64,000 bases of DNA from Nocardia anocheti (GTDB taxonomy: Bacteria; Actinomycetota; Actinomycetes; Mycobacteriales; Mycobacteriaceae): NCBI RefSeq assembly GCF_029675105.1, contig NZ_JAQQFV010000005.1:496001-560000 (forward strand), written 5' to 3'. A program made the translations under genes and the position numbers. The notes below the pieces were generated by a model that was not told where the DNA came from, ran no database searches, and saw nothing but the letters and a program-made list of their open reading frames with translations. Of this stretch, positions 34,446 to 43,631 are shown piece by piece. Numbering within the stretch: the first letter of the stretch is position 1; the number at the start of each line of letters is the position of its first letter.

Positions 34446-36586
34446 AGCAGGCCGCGGTGCGCGCCGACGCGGGTGAGGTCCTGGACTACCACGCCCTCAA
34501 CGCCATGCTGAACCTGTACGGCCCGAACGGCGAGATCCAGTTCGACAAGGACCGCGAGGCGGCGCACCAGTACTTCCTGCAGCACGTCAACCAGAACACG
34601 GTCTTCTTCCACAACCTGGACGAGAAGCTCGACTACCTGGTCAAGGAGAACTACTACGAGACCGAGGTGCTCGACCAGTACGGTCGCCCCTTCGTCAAGA
34701 AGCTGTTCCAGCAGGCCTACGCCAAGAAGTTCCGGTTCCCCACCTTCCTCGGCGCGTTCAAGTACTACACCTCCTACACCCTCAAGACCTTCGATGGTAA
34801 GCGCTACCTCGAGCGGTTCGAAGACCGTGTCTGCATGGTCGCGCTGACCCTCGCCGCCGGTGACGAGGTCCTGGCCAGCAAGCTGGTCGACGAGATCATC
34901 GACGGTCGCTTCCAGCCCGCCACCCCCACCTTCCTCAACTCCGGCAAGAAGCAGCGCGGCGAGCCCGTGTCCTGCTTCCTGCTGCGCATCGAGGACAACA
35001 TGGAGTCGATCGGTCGCTCGATCAACTCCGCGCTGCAGCTGTCCAAGCGCGGCGGCGGTGTCGCCTTGCTGCTCAGCAACATTCGCGAGCACGGCGCGCC
35101 GATCAAGAAGATCGAGAACCAGAGCTCGGGTGTCATCCCGATCATGAAGCTGCTGGAAGACTCGTTCTCCTACGCCAATCAGCTCGGCGCGCGCCAGGGC
35201 GCGGGCGCGGTGTACCTGCACGCCCACCACCCCGACATCTACCGCTTCCTCGACACCAAGCGCGAGAACGCCGACGAGAAGATCCGCATCAAGACCCTCT
35301 CGCTGGGCGTGGTGATCCCCGACATCACCTTCGAGCTGGCCAAGAAGAACGAGGACATGTACCTGTTCTCGCCGTATGACGTCGAGCGCATCTACGGCAA
35401 GCCGTTCGCCGATGTCGACGTCACCGAGAAGTACTACGAGATGGTCGACGACAAGCGCATCCGCAAGTCGAAGATCAAGGCGCGCGAGTTCTTCCAGACC
35501 ATCGCCGAGCTGCAGTTCGAATCCGGCTACCCGTACATCATGTACGAGGACACCGTGAACCGGGCCAACCCCATCGCGGGCAAGATCACCCACTCGAACC
35601 TGTGCTCGGAGATCCTTCAGGTCTCCACCCCCTCGGAGTTCAACGACGACCTCTCCTACGCCAAGGTCGGCAAGGACATCTCCTGCAACCTGGGCTCGCT
35701 CAACATCGCCAAGGCGATGGACTCGCCCGATTTCGGTCAGACCATCGAGACCTCGATCCGCGCGCTCACCGCCGTCTCGGACCAGACCCACATCTACTCG
35801 GTGCCCTCGATCGAGCAGGGCAACAACGAATCCCACGCCATCGGCCTCGGCCAGATGAACCTGCACGGCTACCTGGCGCGCGAGCGGGTCCACTACGGCT
35901 CCGAAGAAGGTGTGGACTTCACCAACATCTACTTCTACACCGTGGTCTACCACGCGATCCGGGCCTCGAACCTGATCGCCAAGGAGCGCGGCAGCGCCTT
36001 CGGCGGCTTCGCCGAGTCCAAGTACGCCTCCGGCGAGTACTTCGACAAGTACACCGAGCAGGCATGGGAGCCCAAGACCGACAAGGTCCGCCAGCTCTTC
36101 GCCGACGCCGACATCCACATCCCCACCCAGGACGACTGGCGCGAGCTGAAAGCCTCGGTCCAGGAATTCGGCATCTACAACCAGAACCTCCAGGCCGTCC
36201 CGCCCACCGGCTCGATCTCCTACATCAACCACTCCACCAGCTCCATCCACCCGGTGGCGTCCAAGATCGAGATCCGCAAGGAAGGCAAGATCGGCCGCGT
36301 CTACTACCCGGCCCCGTATCTCACCAACGACAACCTCGAGTATTTCGAGGATGCCTACGAGATCGGTTACGAGAAGATCATCGACACCTACGCGGCGGCC
36401 ACCCAGCATGTGGACCAAGGCCTGTCGCTGACCTTGTTCTTCAAGGACACTGTCACCACCCGTGACCTGAACAAGGCTCAGATCTACGCCTGGCGCAAGG
36501 GAATCAAGACGCTCTACTATATTCGTCTGCGTCAAATGGCATTGCAGGGGACTGAAATTGACAATTGTGTCTCCTGTATGCTATGA
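34400..36586 (+). CDS. nrdE: Class Ib ribonucleotide reductase alpha subunit
   Basis: NrdE reduces ribonucleoside diphosphates to deoxy forms. The 728-residue protein is full length, with [12 protein letters not shown], the active-site [39 protein letters not shown] and [27 protein letters not shown], and the swinging redox tail NCVSCML. It has no ATP-cone, as in class Ib. I used TTG at 34400, since GGGA lies just upstream and the frame stays open inside nrdI. The last 75 bp (36512-36586) suddenly use codons rare in this genome (ATT, CAA, TTG, CTA) and are about 43% GC by hand count. The break precedes an inserted homing endonuclease gene. Confidence 0.96.
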   Translation: MATATTAPAGKSARLEQAAVRADAGEVLDYHALNAMLNLYGPNGEIQFDKDREAAHQYFLQHVNQNTVFFHNLDEKLDYLVKENYYETEVLDQYGRPFVKKLFQQAYAKKFRFPTFLGAFKYYTSYTLKTFDGKRYLERFEDRVCMVALTLAAGDEVLASKLVDEIIDGRFQPATPTFLNSGKKQRGEPVSCFLLRIEDNMESIGRSINSALQLSKRGGGVALLLSNIREHGAPIKKIENQSSGVIPIMKLLEDSFSYANQLGARQGAGAVYLHAHHPDIYRFLDTKRENADEKIRIKTLSLGVVIPDITFELAKKNEDMYLFSPYDVERIYGKPFADVDVTEKYYEMVDDKRIRKSKIKAREFFQTIAELQFESGYPYIMYEDTVNRANPIAGKITHSNLCSEILQVSTPSEFNDDLSYAKVGKDISCNLGSLNIAKAMDSPDFGQTIETSIRALTAVSDQTHIYSVPSIEQGNNESHAIGLGQMNLHGYLARERVHYGSEEGVDFTNIYFYTVVYHAIRASNLIAKERGSAFGGFAESKYASGEYFDKYTEQAWEPKTDKVRQLFADADIHIPTQDDWRELKASVQEFGIYNQNLQAVPPTGSISYINHSTSSIHPVASKIEIRKEGKIGRVYYPAPYLTNDNLEYFEDAYEIGYEKIIDTYAAATQHVDQGLSLTLFFKDTVTTRDLNKAQIYAWRKGIKTLYYIRLRQMALQGTEIDNCVSCML

Positions 36587-36621
36587 CCACGCGCTAGTAT
36601 AAAACTCGGTGCGGAGGTTTG

Positions 36622-37403
36622 ATGGGCAAGCCGACTGATGGTGTGATCTATGGGATTCGTCTCCGCACCGAGTATGACTATCGCTATATCGGGCTGACGA
36701 CGAAGTCGGAGCAAGTGCGTCTCCGCCAGCATTTCAAGGAAGCCCGTGCGGGTCGAAAGACTCCGCTGTATGACTGGCTGCGCAAGCAGGATCGCGATGC
36801 CGTGATAGCGGATGTCCTGGAATGGGTGTATGGCCTGAAGAATCTTGGTCGCGCTGAGATTGCGTGGATTGCCTATCTTCGGAAAGAAGGCCAGCCATTG
36901 CTCAATCTGGCAGACGGCGGACTCGGGCCTATTGGTGTGATCTGGACCCCGGAAATGCGTGAGGCCGCGCGGATCAGGTCGACCGGACGTCCGGGTGTCA
37001 GCCGGTTCGGCGACGAGAATCCGTTTTACGGCGGGACCCACTCGGCTGTACAGCGGGCAAAATGGTCGGCCGAACGCAAAGGTACATACCAAGGGGAAGC
37101 CAACCCCAACTACGGGAAGTTCGGTTCGGATCACCCGGGGTTCGGTCGGGTGATGTCGGAGGAATCGCGTCGGCGACTGTCCGAGATGAGAACGGGCTCC
37201 GGTAACCCGAACTACGGGCGGACGGCCAGTGCCGAGACCGGGCGAAGATGTCTGCCGTTCGGAAAGGTCGACCGATGCCGTCGAGCAGGCGAAGCGCGCA
37301 CACCCGCTACCACACGAACATGGGCGTGTTCAAAGAGTCTTGTGCGCATTGCGTCGAGGACCGCGCACACCGGAACAATTCACATCCCGAGACCGAGAGC
37401 TGA
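36622..37403 (+). pseudogene. GIY-YIG homing endonuclease with NUMOD3 repeats, frameshifted
   Basis: The ATG at 36622 (GGAGG at 36613) opens a GIY-YIG nuclease domain: GVIYGIRL, YRYIGLTT, LRQHFKEAR and a later glutamate-containing LGRAEIAWIAYL. NUMOD3 DNA-binding repeats follow (GDENPFYG, GEANPNYGKFG, GSDHPGFG, GSGNPNYG). After about residue 207 the frame breaks. One missing base in the GGG run at 37240-37242 would restore ETGAKMSAVRKGRP, then SCAHCVEDRAHRNNSH and a stop at 37401-37403, the expected Zn-finger-like end. GC is lower than in the neighbours. Either a real inactivation or a sequencing error. Confidence 0.8.
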
Positions 37404-37425
37404 ATCGGATCAAGGTCCGGGTGCG

Positions 37426-37878
37426 TCAGCCGATACTGTCGAAGATGTCGAAGCAGCTCCAGCCGCCGCGGAACCACTGGGTGATCAGCTGCCAGGTGGA
37501 CGGGTAGGTGCCGTCGGGGTGGCGTAGGCGCAGGCCGAAGGAGCATTTGCCGATGGTGGTGCGAGTGAGTCGCTGGATGACGGTGCGGTGCAGGAACGAG
37601 GCGCCGAGCCAGGCGGCCAGGCCGTAGAGGACGGCGGTAGGGCCGGAGGCGAGGTACCAGGCGGTGGCTCCGACGGCGGCGTGCAGGGCCATGTCGATGA
37701 GGAAGGCGGCGATCACGCCGGTCTCCGCGCCACTGGATGTTGTTCCGGTGAGCGGGAATTCGTCCGCGCGGCGGGCCGGTGCGGCGGGTTCGCGCGAGAC
37801 GTAGGTCAGTCGTCCGTCGGCGGTGCGCTCGTATCGGCCGTTTCGCGCCGCGGGCCGGGTCGGTGCTGCAGTGCTCAT
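37426..37878 (-). CDS. RDD-family membrane protein (copy 1)
   Basis: This 150-residue protein has a polar N-terminus with RYERTADGRLTYVSREP, then hydrophobic segments VIAAFLIDMALHAAVGATAWYL and AVLYGLAAWLGASFLHRTV, and the RDD-type TIGKCSFGLRLRHPDG motif with an amphipathic C-terminal helix. RDD proteins are small multi-pass proteins of unclear function; some are linked to Na+/H+ exchange. It is a paralogue of the RDD protein at 39908-40381 (shared FGLRLRHPDG, HRTV and N-terminal R-x-DG-x-L). Transcribed alone, it ends 22 bp from the homing endonuclease remnant. Confidence 0.8.
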   Translation of the reverse strand: MSTAAPTRPAARNGRYERTADGRLTYVSREPAAPARRADEFPLTGTTSSGAETGVIAAFLIDMALHAAVGATAWYLASGPTAVLYGLAAWLGASFLHRTVIQRLTRTTIGKCSFGLRLRHPDGTYPSTWQLITQWFRGGWSCFDIFDSIG

Positions 37879-38028
37879 GAGCTCAGCGTGGCGCACCCCG
37901 CTTAACGAACACCCACTGCCGACCTTGTCGTCGTGATCGCTTGTGCCGCAAGCTCGCTCGCAACAGCCGCTGTTCCCGCCGCTCGGCACCGCGGTGGGCT
38001 GGACCGGGGTGCTCGGGTTCGGTAGGCC

Positions 38029-38256
38029 GAGTACGGCCGCGAATACAGGCCCTTCGAGGACGACGGCCTGCCTGACGGAGAACATCTGCGCCCGTGGATG
38101 ACCCAGCGTTTCCGTGCGGAACTGGAGCACAGTGGTCGGCCCTACGTCCTGCTGACCGGCCCGCCCGAGCGGCGTCTGGCCTACGCGGTGGCTGCGGTAG
38201 ACGACTTGCTCGCGCGCGGTTGGGGAATCACCGATCCGCTCCCGGAGAAGCGCTAG
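38029..38256 (+). pseudogene. C-terminal remnant of an AAA/NadR-like ATPase
   Basis: About 75 codons read YRPFEDDGLPDGEHLRPWM, then QRFRAELEHSGRPYVLLTG and RRLAYAVAAVDDLLARGW. This resembles the C-terminal end of AAA_28 (NadR-like) kinases/ATPases. An in-frame TAG lies just upstream (38023-38025) and no P-loop or start is found, so only a tail remains. It is probably debris of an earlier insertion. Confidence 0.6.
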
Positions 38257-38275
38257 CCCCAACCGCACGCGCGGA

Positions 38276-39772
38276 TCAGCCCGCCGACCCGGTCGACCAC
38301 GGGAACCCCGACGCCGATCCGGTGCCACCGCCTGACGGCAGTTCGGCGCCCGACGAACCCGGCCGGTGGATCTGGACGGTGACCGGATCGGTGCCGTCGG
38401 CCTCCACAGTGACGATGCGCGCTCCGGCGGCGGAGGTCACCCGGCCACCGGTGATGCGGACCTCGTAGCCGTCCGGATACGCCAGGTCGGAGACGTAGAT
38501 CTCGGTCGGTGCCGAGGCCGCACGCGGCCGGTAGCGGTACGCGAAATCGCCGGTGGCGGAATCGAAGACCATCTTGTCCGGCGTACCCGCCGTGGCCTGC
38601 GGATAGGTGCGGACGAGTTGCTTGCCGAGTTCGCCGCGGAACGGATCACCGTCACTCGCGCTGTAGTGCCAGTAGTGCCAGCCGACGAAACGCTCGTCGG
38701 CGCGGGACACGGTGTTGTGCAGCACGGTCGGATCGCCGTCACCGAATTCGGTGACCAGCGTGGGGATGTCGGTGCGCGCGGTGAAGGAGTCGATGTTCGC
38801 CCAGGTCTTGTCCTGTTGCACCGGGCAGACCGCGCGCAGTTCCTCGGGCAGGTCGAGGTAGATGGCCAGCTGGCTCGGGATGCAGTAATCGTGCGGGGAG
38901 AACACGATGTTCGGGCTGGTGATCGGTGGATTCTTGCCCAGATGGCTGGGCATGGTCTCGTTCCAGGTGACATTCGGCTCCCAGAACACCGGCACCGCCG
39001 CATTGCGGGCCCGCACCGCGTCGGTCAGGTGTTGCAGTGCGCGTTGGTATTTCGCGTCGAAGTCGGGACAGCCGTTCGGGAAGCAGGTGAGAAACGGGGT
39101 GCCGGGCCAGGGCTCGTTGAGTAGTTCGATGCCGAGCACGCTCGCGTGTCCGTTCATCCGCTCGGCCAGGGCGCCGAGCGCGGTAGCGAGATGGTCGAGG
39201 ACGCCGTAGGTGTTGTTCCAGACCTCGTCCCAGCCCGCGTTCATGCTCGGCATCAGGTAGTACAGCGGGAAGCCGGGGTTCGGCTCGCCGTCGCCGGGCC
39301 TGGCCCTGATCGCCCACTCGGGAAAACCGTTGCCGCCCCAGATGTTCGAGAGGCCGTCCTGATGATTGTCGAGCAGGGTGTAGATGCCGTGCGCGGCGAG
39401 CGTGTCCACGACGGTCTCGACCCGGTCCAGGTACGCGGTGTCGACCACGCCCTCGGTGGGCATCAGGCCGTCGAAGGAGACGCCGAGGCGCACGGTGGTG
39501 AAGCCGTGCCGCGCCAGGATCGCCGCCGACGCGTCGGTGAGTGTCATCCCGTCGCCGGGCTGTAGGTACGGCGCGGACTTGTCGACATTGTTCACTCCGT
39601 GCAGCAGCACGGTGCGCCCGTAGCCGTCGATCAGCTCGGCGCCCCGCGCGTGGAGGGGCGTGAGCCCGGGTTCCGCCGCGACCGGGGAGCTCCCCGCCAT
39701 CGCCATCCCGGCGACCAGCGCCAGTGCCGTCATCCATCGCACGGCTCGGCCGCGCCTGACTGTCTCGATCAT
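38276..39772 (-). CDS. Secreted GH5 glycoside hydrolase, endoglycoceramidase-like
   Basis: This 498-residue protein has a signal peptide at 1-33 (MTALALVAGMAMAGSSPVAAEP). A GH5 TIM barrel follows: LLHGVNNVDKSAPY, TVRLGVSFDGL, YTLLDNHQDGLSN, the acid/base in ELLNEPW (E220) and the nucleophile in LVTEFGDG (E342). A small C-terminal beta domain (PTEIYVSDLAYPDGYEVRI) is as in Rhodococcus endoglycoceramidases, which release the glycan from glycosphingolipids. The last 25 residues are Ser/Gly-rich. Family GH5 is firm; the ceramide-glycan substrate is inferred. A near-perfect inverted repeat upstream suggests repressor control. Confidence 0.85.
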   Translation of the reverse strand: MIETVRRGRAVRWMTALALVAGMAMAGSSPVAAEPGLTPLHARGAELIDGYGRTVLLHGVNNVDKSAPYLQPGDGMTLTDASAAILARHGFTTVRLGVSFDGLMPTEGVVDTAYLDRVETVVDTLAAHGIYTLLDNHQDGLSNIWGGNGFPEWAIRARPGDGEPNPGFPLYYLMPSMNAGWDEVWNNTYGVLDHLATALGALAERMNGHASVLGIELLNEPWPGTPFLTCFPNGCPDFDAKYQRALQHLTDAVRARNAAVPVFWEPNVTWNETMPSHLGKNPPITSPNIVFSPHDYCIPSQLAIYLDLPEELRAVCPVQQDKTWANIDSFTARTDIPTLVTEFGDGDPTVLHNTVSRADERFVGWHYWHYSASDGDPFRGELGKQLVRTYPQATAGTPDKMVFDSATGDFAYRYRPRAASAPTEIYVSDLAYPDGYEVRITGGRVTSAAGARIVTVEADGTDPVTVQIHRPGSSGAELPSGGGTGSASGFPWSTGSAG

Positions 39773-39795
39773 CCGCGTCCCTCGACTCCGCAGAT

Positions 39796-39823
39796 GGACA
39801 AGCGTTCATTTGAACGCATGTCC
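39796..39823. promoter_or_regulatory. 13-bp-arm inverted repeat upstream of the GH5 gene
   Basis: GGACAAGCGTTCA (39796-39808), TT, then TGAACGCATGTCC (39811-39823) match at 12 of 13 arm positions. It is 24 bp upstream of the GH5 start, where a TetR- or LacI-type repressor could block transcription. No such regulator gene is adjacent. Confidence 0.65.
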
Positions 39824-39907
39824 AGTTCCATTGGCGAGTGAACATAGCCGGAGATCATCGGTGTGGTCAAGGACACATCGACGAAAATCTCCGCCGGAGC
39901 GCGACTC

Positions 39908-40381
39908 TCAGGGCAGGGACACCACTTCGCCGATGGTCCGCAGCAGCGTGGTGAACCACCGCGCGATCAACCGTTCCAGCGAAGGTGCGCGGCCGTCGGG
40001 ATGGCGCAGGCGAAGACCGAACAGCGCAGTGCCGAGCGTGGCCCCGGCGAGCGTCTGGACGACTGTCCGGTGGACGAACGACGCCGCGATCCAGGCGAGC
40101 AGCCCGTACAGAATCGCCATCCCGGCCCCGGCGGGCCGCAGCGCCAGCCACACGCCGACGCCGATCAGAATGTGCAGCGACCAGTCGATCAGCACGGCGG
40201 CGACTATCGCGGGCACCGGCTTGCTGCCGTCGGATCGGCTGGTGGACAGGCTCTTCGGGCTCGGGACGGGTTGGCCGTCGGCGTCGAGCTCGGGTTTGAG
40301 GCTCAGCGTCCCATCGGCCCGTCGTGGATATCTCTTCGCCAGCGCCGCCGCCTCGCGCCGCTCCGCCCCCGGATCGCTCAT
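39908..40381 (-). CDS. RDD-family membrane protein (copy 2), last gene of the CHAT operon
   Basis: This 157-residue protein starts MSDPGAERREAAALAKRYP and has a polar 60-residue N-terminus. Hydrophobic segments are VPAIVAAVLIDWSLHILIGVGVWLAL and AILYGLLAWIAASFVHRTVVQTL, followed by the RDD-type LGTALFGLRLRHPDGR and an amphipathic tail. It begins 10 bp after the CHAT-protease stop on the same strand, so it is the third gene of that operon. The paralogue at 37426-37878 stands alone on the other side of the GH5 gene. Its role with the protease is unknown; a membrane pore or substrate would be natural guesses. Confidence 0.8.
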   Translation of the reverse strand: MSDPGAERREAAALAKRYPRRADGTLSLKPELDADGQPVPSPKSLSTSRSDGSKPVPAIVAAVLIDWSLHILIGVGVWLALRPAGAGMAILYGLLAWIAASFVHRTVVQTLAGATLGTALFGLRLRHPDGRAPSLERLIARWFTTLLRTIGEVVSLP

Positions 40382-40391
40382 ATCCACCAGA

Positions 40392-43300
40392 CTATTCCGC
40401 TGGCGGGCGTCGAGCACCCGCTGTCCGGGTGGCGACGAAGGCGGACCAGTTGAGCGGGTGGGTTCGTGGATCTCCGGTGCGCTGCCAGCGCTGTAGGCGG
40501 TCGCGTCCCATGGCCTGGACCGATTCCGGGAATCCGTGGGTGTCGGTCGACTCCACGAGTTGTGCGGCGGCACTCCACATTCCCTCCGTGTTGGGCAGTG
40601 GCCAGACACTCGACACGATCGAGCCGACGCCCGCCGCCAGCGCCGCGGTGGCCAGCCCCAGCGGTTCCAGCGCCCTGGTGGCGAAGCTGTCGCAGCCGAT
40701 CATGATCAGCTCGTCGGCGGCGGGGAAGGTGGTGTGATCCTGGAACCACTCGGCGGCCGAGACCGTCCCGTCGGCCAGCACGAAGGCGGCCTGACCGGGG
40801 GACATGCTGTTGGCGAGCGAGGCGTGACCGGCGAAGACGATCTTCCTCGGCGGGCGCTCGGTGAGGGTGTCCCTGATGTTCTGTCGACTGGATCGCGTCG
40901 GCTGGTGCGCGCTGAGCCGCGTATGTGCCCAGCGTGGGAGGTGGTCGCCGACGAAGACCGAGCGCAGGTCGCGGGGGAGGGGGATGGCGCGGGGTCGGCG
41001 GCCCAGTAGACGTTCACCGCCGGGATCGAGGATGAGCGCGCTGCCGGTGGCGTTCTCGCGATGCGGGCGGGCCCTGGCCAGCAGGACCGGGGATGGGCAG
41101 TAGTTCAGGGCGCAGTGATCGTGGATACGGGTGCGGCCGTTCGGGAGTGGAAGGAGCCCGAGGGGGAGTTGGGCGGTCAGCCAGGTCGGTTGCACGAACA
41201 GGGTTGTCGGATCGGGGGATTCGATCAGGAAGGTGGCGATGGTCTCCGGGAGGAGCGCTGCGGCCAGCTGGTCGGCGAGTGCCTGTTCCTCGGCCGGTGT
41301 CACGGCGAGTGCCTCGTTGATGGCGGCGCGGTAGTCGGTGCCGTCCTCGCGGGTGGCCAGGGGGAGGACCTTGCGGTAGGCGGTGATCGCCTCGGTCACC
41401 GCGGATTTCGGTGTGCACGACGCCTCGTGTGCGCCGGTGCTCGTCACGACGGCGTGGTAGAGGCTGTCGCCGCGCTCCCATTGTGCCCACCAGATCCAGC
41501 GTGCGGTTCCGGCTTCGGCGGCCAGCCTCGGCAGGGAGAACGCGGTGTCGCCGTGTTCACCGTCGGTGAGTGAGACCGAGATCGGCGGGCTCAGGGGAAT
41601 GTGGTGGTGGCGTGCGTCTTCGATGAGGGTCTGCTCGCCGGAACCACCCAGAAGATCGGCGATCTCGGCGGCGACGGCGGTGTCGACCGGCTGGGGGAGA
41701 TGATCATCGGGGCGGACTTCGGCGAGCTCGTGCCGGGCGGGTGTGCTCTGCGAAGCTCCCTCGATGATGAGCCCGATGATCGCGAGTCGCGATTGTTCGC
41801 TGGCGAAGGCCGCTTGTAATGCTATGTGCCGCAGGAACTCCACCTGCCCGAGCAGTCCGGCACGCCATGTGGTCATGTCCTGTCTCGCCCACCAGGCCGC
41901 GTAGCCGGACAGGACCGTCACCGCGATCTGGAACGCGTCGTGCGGGTGCTTGTCGTGGACGTCATGGAGGAACTTGTTGACGGTCACGATCTTTCCGTCG
42001 AAAGTCTGATCGAGCGTCGCCGACATCATGACATCGCGATACTCGCTGAAATCTATCTCGCCGCAGCGGAACAATGCCTGTCCGAGATCGGCGCGGATCT
42101 CGATCGCCTGCGTGTAGTCCTTGCGGCGCAGGCAGAGATCGATCGCCGCGGTCAGGACTTTGGTCGCCGGGAGATACGCGCCCTCCTGCGTCCAGCGCTG
42201 TCCGATCGCGGACAGACAGCGAGACAGATCGCCCCACGCACCCGCCCGTCGAAATCCCTCGGTGGCCAGAATCAGATGGAATCGGGCGTTGTCCGGTGCG
42301 CTGTCCTGGGTCATGCGCGAGATCAGCAGATCGACCTCGGCGAGCCATCGCGTGTTGTTCACGGCCACGGCCTTCTCGCGCAGTGCCCAGAGTTCTTCCT
42401 CGGTGACGTGGAGACCCAAATGGCTGAGGATGTCGATCCTGGCCCACAGGACCGCGAGCTCGCGAAAAGATGAGGTGTCCAGTTCGGCGATCGAACCCAG
42501 GCATTCGAGCGCCTGGCGATACATGCCGATCTTGTGCAGCACGAAATAGCCGCACCACAGCAATTCCACTTTGATCTTCGGGTACTTGCCGATGTCGGGG
42601 TCGGCGAGCGCCTTCGCGACGAGGTCCACGCCTTCCCGCATCGCCGAGGCGGTGTCGGCGCGGGTGAGGCATTCCGCCTGCATGGCCCGCGCAGCCAGCC
42701 GATACTCCGCGTGTGGCGAGGCTTTGGCCACCTGGGCGCATATCCTCGCCTCGGTGCCGAGGGTGGAGAGATCGCGACCGAGCAGCCCGAGGGTGCGCAT
42801 CAGACGCAGGACCAGCCAGTGGTGGCCTTGCGACGACAGCAACTGCACCAGCGTGCGCAGTTCCCGATAGGCGATATCGCGATCGGGCGTCGAATCGGCG
42901 AACTCGGCGAACTCGTCCGCGATCTGGCCCGCTCGCTGGTGATCGCGGTGGCGCAGCGCCCGGCGGATCTTGCGAGCCACCCGCACATGCGCCCCGCGAC
43001 GCATCGGGGACGGGACCACGATGGGGCTCCCGTCGCAGTGTGGCGCGTGGTAGCCGTGCTCGGTGGCCAGCAGTTCGGCCAAGACGCCGTGCCGGGGGTA
43101 GGTGCCGGTGAGGTCGATCAGGTAGCGGATGATCGGGGCGCGCGCCGGGGAGATCTCGACATCGCTGTTGGACAGCAGGTGCGGCTGCCGGTAGTCCAGC
43201 ACCAGGCCGACGACGTCGTGCAGCACGGACAGCTGGGTGCACGCGTCGATATCCGCGCACTTGCGCACGGTGTCCAGCAGTCGCCGAGCCACGGCGTCGT

Positions 43301-43631
43301 CGTCGCGGTGGAACCCATAGGCCGCTTCCAGCAGCAGATGGGCGGCCATATGCGTGTCGTTGTTGTACCGGTGCAGGTAGTACGCGGTGCCCACGAGCCA
43401 GTGCTGTGAGGAGTCGGCGCCGAAAGCCGCGCGCAACGCCGACATCTCGGCGAAGCGCGCGGCGGGTGGGGTCGCGAACGTGAACGCGGCGGGGCGGGCC
43501 CAACGCAGCGACGACGCGGGACCGTCGAAAAGCTCGCCGCCCTCAGTGAGGGCTTCGGTGAGCAAGCGCCCGGACCAGACCGCCAACCGGCGCCCCAGCC
43601 ACACCGCCCCTCGGCGTGGCACCGACGTCAC
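40392..43631 (-). CDS. CHAT-domain (caspase-like) protease with long helical-repeat region
   Basis: This is a 1079-residue protein. About 700 N-terminal residues are helical, TPR-like repeats (for example HWLVLRLMRTLGLLGRD, YRQALECLGSIAEL, ARFHLILATEGFRRAGAWGDL). Residues ~760-1075 form a CHAT peptidase domain with the catalytic dyad in KIVFAGHASLAN (H936) and ELIMIGCDSFATRALEPLG (C980), then SVWPLPN. CHAT proteases are activated by a bound partner and cleave target proteins in several defence or suicide systems. The GTG start overlaps the stop of the upstream 2-TM protein gene (GTGA). The trigger and target are unknown. Confidence 0.87.
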   Translation of the reverse strand: MTSVPRRGAVWLGRRLAVWSGRLLTEALTEGGELFDGPASSLRWARPAAFTFATPPAARFAEMSALRAAFGADSSQHWLVGTAYYLHRYNNDTHMAAHLLLEAAYGFHRDDDAVARRLLDTVRKCADIDACTQLSVLHDVVGLVLDYRQPHLLSNSDVEISPARAPIIRYLIDLTGTYPRHGVLAELLATEHGYHAPHCDGSPIVVPSPMRRGAHVRVARKIRRALRHRDHQRAGQIADEFAEFADSTPDRDIAYRELRTLVQLLSSQGHHWLVLRLMRTLGLLGRDLSTLGTEARICAQVAKASPHAEYRLAARAMQAECLTRADTASAMREGVDLVAKALADPDIGKYPKIKVELLWCGYFVLHKIGMYRQALECLGSIAELDTSSFRELAVLWARIDILSHLGLHVTEEELWALREKAVAVNNTRWLAEVDLLISRMTQDSAPDNARFHLILATEGFRRAGAWGDLSRCLSAIGQRWTQEGAYLPATKVLTAAIDLCLRRKDYTQAIEIRADLGQALFRCGEIDFSEYRDVMMSATLDQTFDGKIVTVNKFLHDVHDKHPHDAFQIAVTVLSGYAAWWARQDMTTWRAGLLGQVEFLRHIALQAAFASEQSRLAIIGLIIEGASQSTPARHELAEVRPDDHLPQPVDTAVAAEIADLLGGSGEQTLIEDARHHHIPLSPPISVSLTDGEHGDTAFSLPRLAAEAGTARWIWWAQWERGDSLYHAVVTSTGAHEASCTPKSAVTEAITAYRKVLPLATREDGTDYRAAINEALAVTPAEEQALADQLAAALLPETIATFLIESPDPTTLFVQPTWLTAQLPLGLLPLPNGRTRIHDHCALNYCPSPVLLARARPHRENATGSALILDPGGERLLGRRPRAIPLPRDLRSVFVGDHLPRWAHTRLSAHQPTRSSRQNIRDTLTERPPRKIVFAGHASLANSMSPGQAAFVLADGTVSAAEWFQDHTTFPAADELIMIGCDSFATRALEPLGLATAALAAGVGSIVSSVWPLPNTEGMWSAAAQLVESTDTHGFPESVQAMGRDRLQRWQRTGDPRTHPLNWSAFVATRTAGARRPPAE

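Noticed and set aside
34442..36535. 697-codon open frame opposite nrdE
   Set aside because: Valine/leucine/aspartate-rich antisense of a conserved gene; GC-rich codon bias alone keeps it open.
34400..36586. Intein or group I intron in nrdE
   Set aside because: The NrdE protein is uninterrupted and of normal length; the endonuclease gene lies outside it.
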